16,609 nucleotides of DNA. Origin: Verrucomicrobiota bacterium. GTDB taxonomy: Bacteria; Verrucomicrobiota; Verrucomicrobiia; Verrucomicrobiales; Verrucomicrobiaceae. Shown here in pieces: positions 14,405 to 16,609 of this stretch. The first letter of the stretch is position 1, and the number at the start of each line of letters is the position of its first letter. The notes beneath the pieces are model-generated. The model ran no database searches and was not told the origin of the DNA. It saw nothing but the letters and a program-made list of their open reading frames with translations. Made by a program: the position numbers and the translations under genes. The stretch lies in NCBI GenBank assembly GCA_009885275.1, contig VFKY01000144.1, forward strand, positions 1 through 16,609, given 5' to 3'.

Positions 14405-14860
14405 TTATTCCTGCCTATGATGGAACCCTCGTAGATAACCGCGCTGAAAGTCCAGCTCTGTAGTGACAGTGTAATTCTGGCGATGCCTTTGATGAGAGGG
14501 GCGCTGTTCGTTTGCAGCATCAGCCATTCCTGTATCGTAACCCTGTTGGTAAGCTGCCGCAGCATCTTCAATGGTTGCTTCCGCGCGTTGTTCTCCGGAG
14601 TTATAGCCTGTTTTATAGGCCTCTTCAAAAATAGATGCCGTGGCCTTTTTATAATCCTTATGATGCCGCTCAAAATTTTCCGGAACTCCACGTTTGCCGT
14701 CTTGAACTCCATGATAATAGCCGCGTCTATAGGTCATTTCATTATTCCAAAACATGTTGGTGCTGTTCGGCGTTGGCGGCAGCTTCGAAGCGCATCCTAT
14801 AGAAAGTGATGTGAAGATAACCAATGCGAGAACGGTCGAAAAATTCATATCAGCAAGCAT
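14405..14860 (-). CDS. Putative lipoprotein with four [YF]xxGYxxG repeats
   Basis: I do not recognise a named family. The 151-residue protein opens with a signal peptide (hydrophobic 8-21) and a lipobox-like SIGC, giving a lipid-anchored Cys23. Met5 is an equally good start and gives a tidier signal peptide. The mature part is polar and alanine/glutamine-rich. It carries four copies of an 8-residue motif, aromatic-x-x-G-Y-x-x-G, at 44-51, 82-89, 104-111 and 138-145. Spacing between copies is irregular (38, 22 and 34 residues). The Gly/Tyr periodicity suggests helical hairpins or a self-packing surface, loosely recalling GxxxG-type motifs; function is unknown. It lies upstream of lpxC-fabZ on the same strand (94 bp gap), so an envelope role is plausible. 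Overlapping frames on both strands are shadows. Confidence 0.65.
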   Translation of the reverse strand: MLADMNFSTVLALVIFTSLSIGCASKLPPTPNSTNMFWNNEMTYRRGYYHGVQDGKRGVPENFERHHKDYKKATASIFEEAYKTGYNSGEQRAEATIEDAAAAYQQGYDTGMADAANEQRPSHQRHRQNYTVTTELDFQRGYLRGFHHRQE

Positions 14861-14946
14861 AGTCTTGTTATAGCACTGTTACTAGAGGATCATTATAAAT
14901 CCAACTTTGAAATTAAGGCGAATAGAGGCACATTCAAGTTAGGTGA

Positions 14947-14966
14947 AAATGCATATGAATGCATTT
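14947..14966. promoter_or_regulatory. Inverted repeat, candidate operator for the PPOX gene
   Basis: AAATGCAT (14947-14954) and ATGCATTT (14959-14966) are perfect 8 bp inverted arms around a 4-base spacer. The right arm runs into the likely -35 box of the PPOX promoter, so a protein bound here would block or position RNA polymerase. The binding protein is unknown. Confidence 0.4.
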
Positions 14967-14992
14967 GTGAACCCTATAGAGGGCGTTACAAT
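14965..14992 (+). promoter_or_regulatory. Candidate promoter of the PPOX-fold gene
   Basis: TTGTGA (14965-14970) and TACAAT (14987-14992) are separated by 16 bp, a fair sigma-70-type match. Transcription would begin near 14999, leaving about 40 bases before the ATG at 15040. Another ATG, in a different frame, lies at 15002 almost at the predicted transcript start. Confidence 0.35.
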
Positions 14993-15039
14993 TTAGACAT
15001 CATGAGTACACCGAAGAAGCCGCATCAGCAATCAGCGAA

Positions 15040-15486
15040 ATGCTATCAACCGCTTTACAACATCATCGCGAGGGGATTTTGACCACTGTAAGTCCCCAAG
15101 GTCGGCCACATGCGACTTGGATGGGCTCGGTAACCACACCCGATTTTGTGAATCTGATTACGCTTACCGGAGTGCATACGCACAAGGTAGAGAATATTCG
15201 GGTTAATCCACATGTGGAATGGATGTTTACCTTGTCCGATCGCAAGACCATCATTTACTTCGAAGGTATGGCTCAGGTCATCGAGGATGATGATGAGAAG
15301 CAGCGGTATTTTGAGCAAGTGCCAGAGAGCAGTCGTGTTTTTTTCATGAAACACTATCGAGTGGGTGGAGAGTGGTGCGTTATTAGAACGCGTCTAGATA
15401 CGGCACACTTCTGCATGAGAGGGACTACAATGAAAGTCGAGCTATCCAGCAAAAGGATTAGCCTATACCCGAAAGCACCGATCTGA
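15040..15486 (+). CDS. PPOX-fold (pyridoxamine 5'-phosphate oxidase-like) flavoprotein
   Basis: A 148-residue split-barrel protein of the pyridoxamine-phosphate-oxidase-like superfamily, whose members bind FMN, F420 or heme in the cytoplasm. Typical pieces are GILTTVSPQGRPHATWMG (12-29), LTGVHTHKVENIRVNPHVEW (42-61) and YFEGMAQVIEDDDEKQRYFE (73-92). The end, from about 105, is shorter and less typical. It resembles the small general-stress or nitroreductase-like group rather than PdxH, so cofactor and substrate are open. The reading frame stays open upstream to 14980, and the upstream codons (EYTEEAASAISE) look protein-like, but no start codon other than the ATG at 15040 is available. The true start may therefore be non-canonical, or a small indel may have separated it from the ATG at 15002. 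Confidence 0.75.
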   Translation: MLSTALQHHREGILTTVSPQGRPHATWMGSVTTPDFVNLITLTGVHTHKVENIRVNPHVEWMFTLSDRKTIIYFEGMAQVIEDDDEKQRYFEQVPESSRVFFMKHYRVGGEWCVIRTRLDTAHFCMRGTTMKVELSSKRISLYPKAPI

Positions 15487-15765
15487 GTATTGACTCGCTT
15501 TCATGAGGAAAATTGGAACGGGTCATTCTTCCTAATCAGCACGCTGACCATTTTCGATCCCGATCATCCAATGAACGGCATTAAGAAAACTGAAATCGAC
15601 AACCCACATAAAATGAACACTTGCCACAATCACGCCCCCTAAATTACCCGGTCGCGAAGCACTTCAGGCATCATCAGCGATGAAACTCGCCTGCTTAAAA
15701 TACGAGGTCATCGTCACCACGACACTGCCTATTCATTGCTCTATTGACAAAAAATAAAATAGAAA
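15487..15765. other. Gene-free stretch after the PPOX gene
   Basis: No supportable gene is seen here. Short frames exist: a 24-codon + frame starting with the ATG around 15571, and a 33-codon hydrophobic minus-strand frame at 15532-15633 opened by GTG. None has a ribosome-binding site or a recognisable domain. The right end becomes AT-rich and runs into the promoter at 15766. Confidence 0.4.
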
Positions 15766-15794
15766 TTGACCTGCTTACATAAGTCTGATAGTCT
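15766..15794 (+). promoter_or_regulatory. Candidate promoter of the small RNA/leader unit
   Basis: TTGACC (15766-15771) and TAGTCT (15789-15794) are spaced by 17 bp, and the -10 element is preceded by TG plus one base, as in extended -10 promoters. The upstream sequence is A/T-rich and contains a second TTGAC 22 bp earlier (15744-15748). Predicted transcription start is near 15801. Confidence 0.45.
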
Positions 15795-15800
15795 TCGACT

Positions 15801-15977
15801 TTATTACCGACATGAAAACTCATCAAAACATACAAATGCATGCGCCAACAAATTGGTCGCATTGTTCTATGTTGTTTTCAGGCATTTGCCCAAGAAGGCA
15901 CGCAGGTAATTTTTGATTTGATGTAACTCATCGCACTTTCAAAACCCTGCTCGCCCCACCGGCCAGCAGGGTTTTTT
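15801..15977 (+). ncRNA. Candidate structured small RNA or leader RNA with a 34-codon ORF
   Basis: Between a promoter-like sequence and a strong terminator lies a transcript of about 177 bases. It contains a stem at 15841-15861 (TGCGCCAA pairing with TTGG and CGCA around one bulged T), a small stem at 15920-15932 (GATG/CATC), and the terminator stem. A 34-codon frame, 15812-15916, starts with ATG 11 bases after the predicted start and encodes Cys, His and Arg residues near its end (for example SGICPRRHAG), but has no Shine-Dalgarno sequence. It could be a free regulatory RNA, an attenuator with a leader peptide, or a small protein. No gene follows on the + strand, which favours an independent RNA over a leader. 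I recognise no known riboswitch or sRNA family. Confidence 0.4.
15941..15977 (+). terminator. Strong intrinsic terminator
   Basis: AAAACCCTGCT (15941-15951) pairs perfectly with AGCAGGGTTTT (15965-15975). The stem is extended by an inner GCC/GGC, and the T run covers 15972-15977. It ends the small RNA/leader unit. The A run on the left also makes it a possible terminator for minus-strand transcription. Confidence 0.9.
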
Positions 15978-16042
15978 ATTTTCAGCGCATTCAACGAAAG
16001 GATCAACGAACACCTAATTCATTTATCAACCAAGTAGGCGAT

Positions 16043-16077
16043 AAAAACCCCGCCGTCAGCAGCAACTGACGGCGAGG
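16043..16077 (-). terminator. Intrinsic terminator, minus strand
   Basis: CGCCGTCAG (16051-16059) pairs perfectly with CTGACGGCG (16066-16074) around a 6-base loop. Two G-C pairs and one G-T pair (16048-16050 with 16075-16077) lengthen the stem to 12 pairs. Read on the minus strand it is followed by five T (16043-16047). It implies a minus-strand transcript ending here, coming from the receiver-like remnant or from a gene further right. Confidence 0.8.
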
Positions 16078-16180
16078 TGGAATCAGTCACTCATACATTC
16101 TAGTCCCTTGCGGAGACATCTGTTTGTTAGCAACCGACCTTACGATTGCAGCCGACAGAAAACTGTCAAGTTAGTCATCA

Positions 16181-16369
16181 TCATGATGATTCGCTTACGC
16201 TGAAGTATTGCCTGATTTCTCGCCTCAGATTTTTATCATCAAGAGGCTTAGCAACGATGTCGTTAAACAACATCCGAGCGCTGGGAGGTGTGCCACAAAC
16301 ACTGAAAGATCCGCCGTGAAATACCTGCGGGTGCGAGCTCCACCGAGCTGGCAGCGGTGTTTGTTCTTT
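16181..16369 (-). pseudogene. Possible remnant of a response-regulator receiver domain C-terminus
   Basis: An open minus-strand frame of 62 codons begins right after a TAA and has no start codon except an internal ATG at 16273. The part after that ATG reads MLFNDIVAKPLDDKNLRR (33-50) and continues EIRQYF. This resembles the beta-5/alpha-5 end of receiver domains, where a conserved Lys-Pro (K41-P42 here) precedes a final helix. The upstream half does not show the phosphoacceptor Asp or the earlier receiver strands, and the neighbouring frames are full of stops. It therefore looks like a decayed fragment of a response regulator or hybrid kinase. A chance resemblance over about 30 residues cannot be excluded. 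Confidence 0.3.
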
Positions 16370-16371
16370 TT

Positions 16372-16417
16372 AAAAATTTGCGGCGTAGTAAAACTCATCA
16401 TGCAGTCTGCGCCGCAA
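16372..16417 (-). terminator. Possible intrinsic terminator, minus strand
   Basis: TTGCGGCG (16378-16385) and CGCCGCAA (16410-16417) are perfect 8 bp arms with a long 24-base loop. On the minus strand they are followed by ATTTTT. The stem is GC-rich and the T run is good, but the loop is larger than usual. It lies 87 bp after the stop at 16504 and could terminate the gene at the right edge. Confidence 0.4.
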
Positions 16418-16503
16418 CCATGTTGTGATCATCGTTCAAAAACAGGATGCTTGAGCCAATCAAGCAATGCCGGTGCAAATCCGACGGATTACACCATTTC
16501 ATT

Positions 16504-16609
16504 TCAAAACGCGGCGGGCGTCAGCTTGCGCAGCGGAGCCTCCAAAACTTCGCGAATCCGGGGCAGCACCGGAACGCCGTGCCAGTATTTTTTTCAACAA
16601 ATTGCGGAG
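16504..16609 (-). CDS. Possible 3' end of a minus-strand gene at the window edge, apparently frameshifted
   Basis: The minus-strand frame ending with TGA at 16504-16506 reads YWHGVPVLPRIREVLEA and ends PLRKLTPAAF, which looks like a natural protein C-terminus, but I do not recognise a family. In this frame a stop (TGA at 16594-16596) lies just before a run of seven A (16588-16594 as T on the + strand). One extra A would join it to an open upstream frame (PQFVEK). This is therefore a sequencing or mutational indel, a programmed frameshift, or chance. Only 13 bases remain beyond the A run, so it cannot be resolved here. A candidate terminator follows at 16372-16417. Confidence 0.28.

Noticed and set aside
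15532..15633. 33-codon hydrophobic minus-strand frame (contains MWVVDFSFLNAVHWMIG)
   Set aside because: Looks faintly like a membrane segment such as SecE, but it lacks an ATG at the right place, a ribosome-binding site and conserved SecE residues.
1..16609. CRISPR array, insertion sequence, prophage, toxin-antitoxin or defence island
   Set aside because: No regularly spaced repeats, transposase, integrase, phage gene or paired small toxin gene is visible. The lone HNH protein is a standalone housekeeping-type family member, not part of a restriction system.

Overview
This 16.6 kb window looks like ordinary chromosome from a Gram-negative bacterium, most likely a member of the Verrucomicrobiota or a close PVC relative. 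That placement is inference. It rests on a fused LpxC-FabZ protein beside LpxA, a Tat-exported Gfo/Idh/MocA oxidoreductase next to a tagatose/psicose 3-epimerase-like enzyme, and a PssA-type phosphatidylserine synthase. Almost no gene has a recognisable Shine-Dalgarno sequence before its start. There is no rRNA, tRNA, CRISPR array, insertion sequence or complete mobile element.

Left part (1-5300). A + strand terminator closes a gene lying off the left edge. A minus-strand pair follows: pssA, then a GT81 glycosyltransferase resembling glucosyl-3-phosphoglycerate synthase. Divergent from pssA is a + strand Fe-S assembly trio: a CxxC redox domain fused to a rhodanese-like domain without the catalytic Cys, an IscU/NifU-type scaffold, and SufT. 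purT, the formate-dependent purine enzyme, comes next and converges with a LysM lipoprotein.

Middle (5800-12170, + strand). A sugar 3-epimerase-like TIM barrel and a Tat-signal Gfo/Idh/MocA oxidoreductase each end in a clear intrinsic terminator and probably act on sugars or polyols. After a 384 bp gap come two consecutive, diverged PilT-type ATPases, a membrane-anchored protein of unknown function, and an HNH nuclease of a subgroup lacking the usual zinc-binding cysteines.

Right part (12190-16609). A minus-strand envelope block holds a small lipoprotein with four [YF]xxGYxxG repeats, then lpxC-fabZ and lpxA (lipid A synthesis plus fatty-acid dehydration). A divergent PPOX-fold flavoprotein follows. 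The last 1.1 kb has no confident protein gene. It holds a promoter, a structured region with a 34-codon ORF and a very strong terminator (a candidate small RNA or leader), two minus-strand terminators, a remnant resembling the C-terminal end of a receiver domain, and the possible frameshifted end of a minus-strand gene at the window edge.

Most of the window is housekeeping and envelope function. The least explained material is the 15.77-15.98 kb RNA candidate, the Cys-less rhodanese fusion, the repeat lipoprotein, and the protein after pilT.
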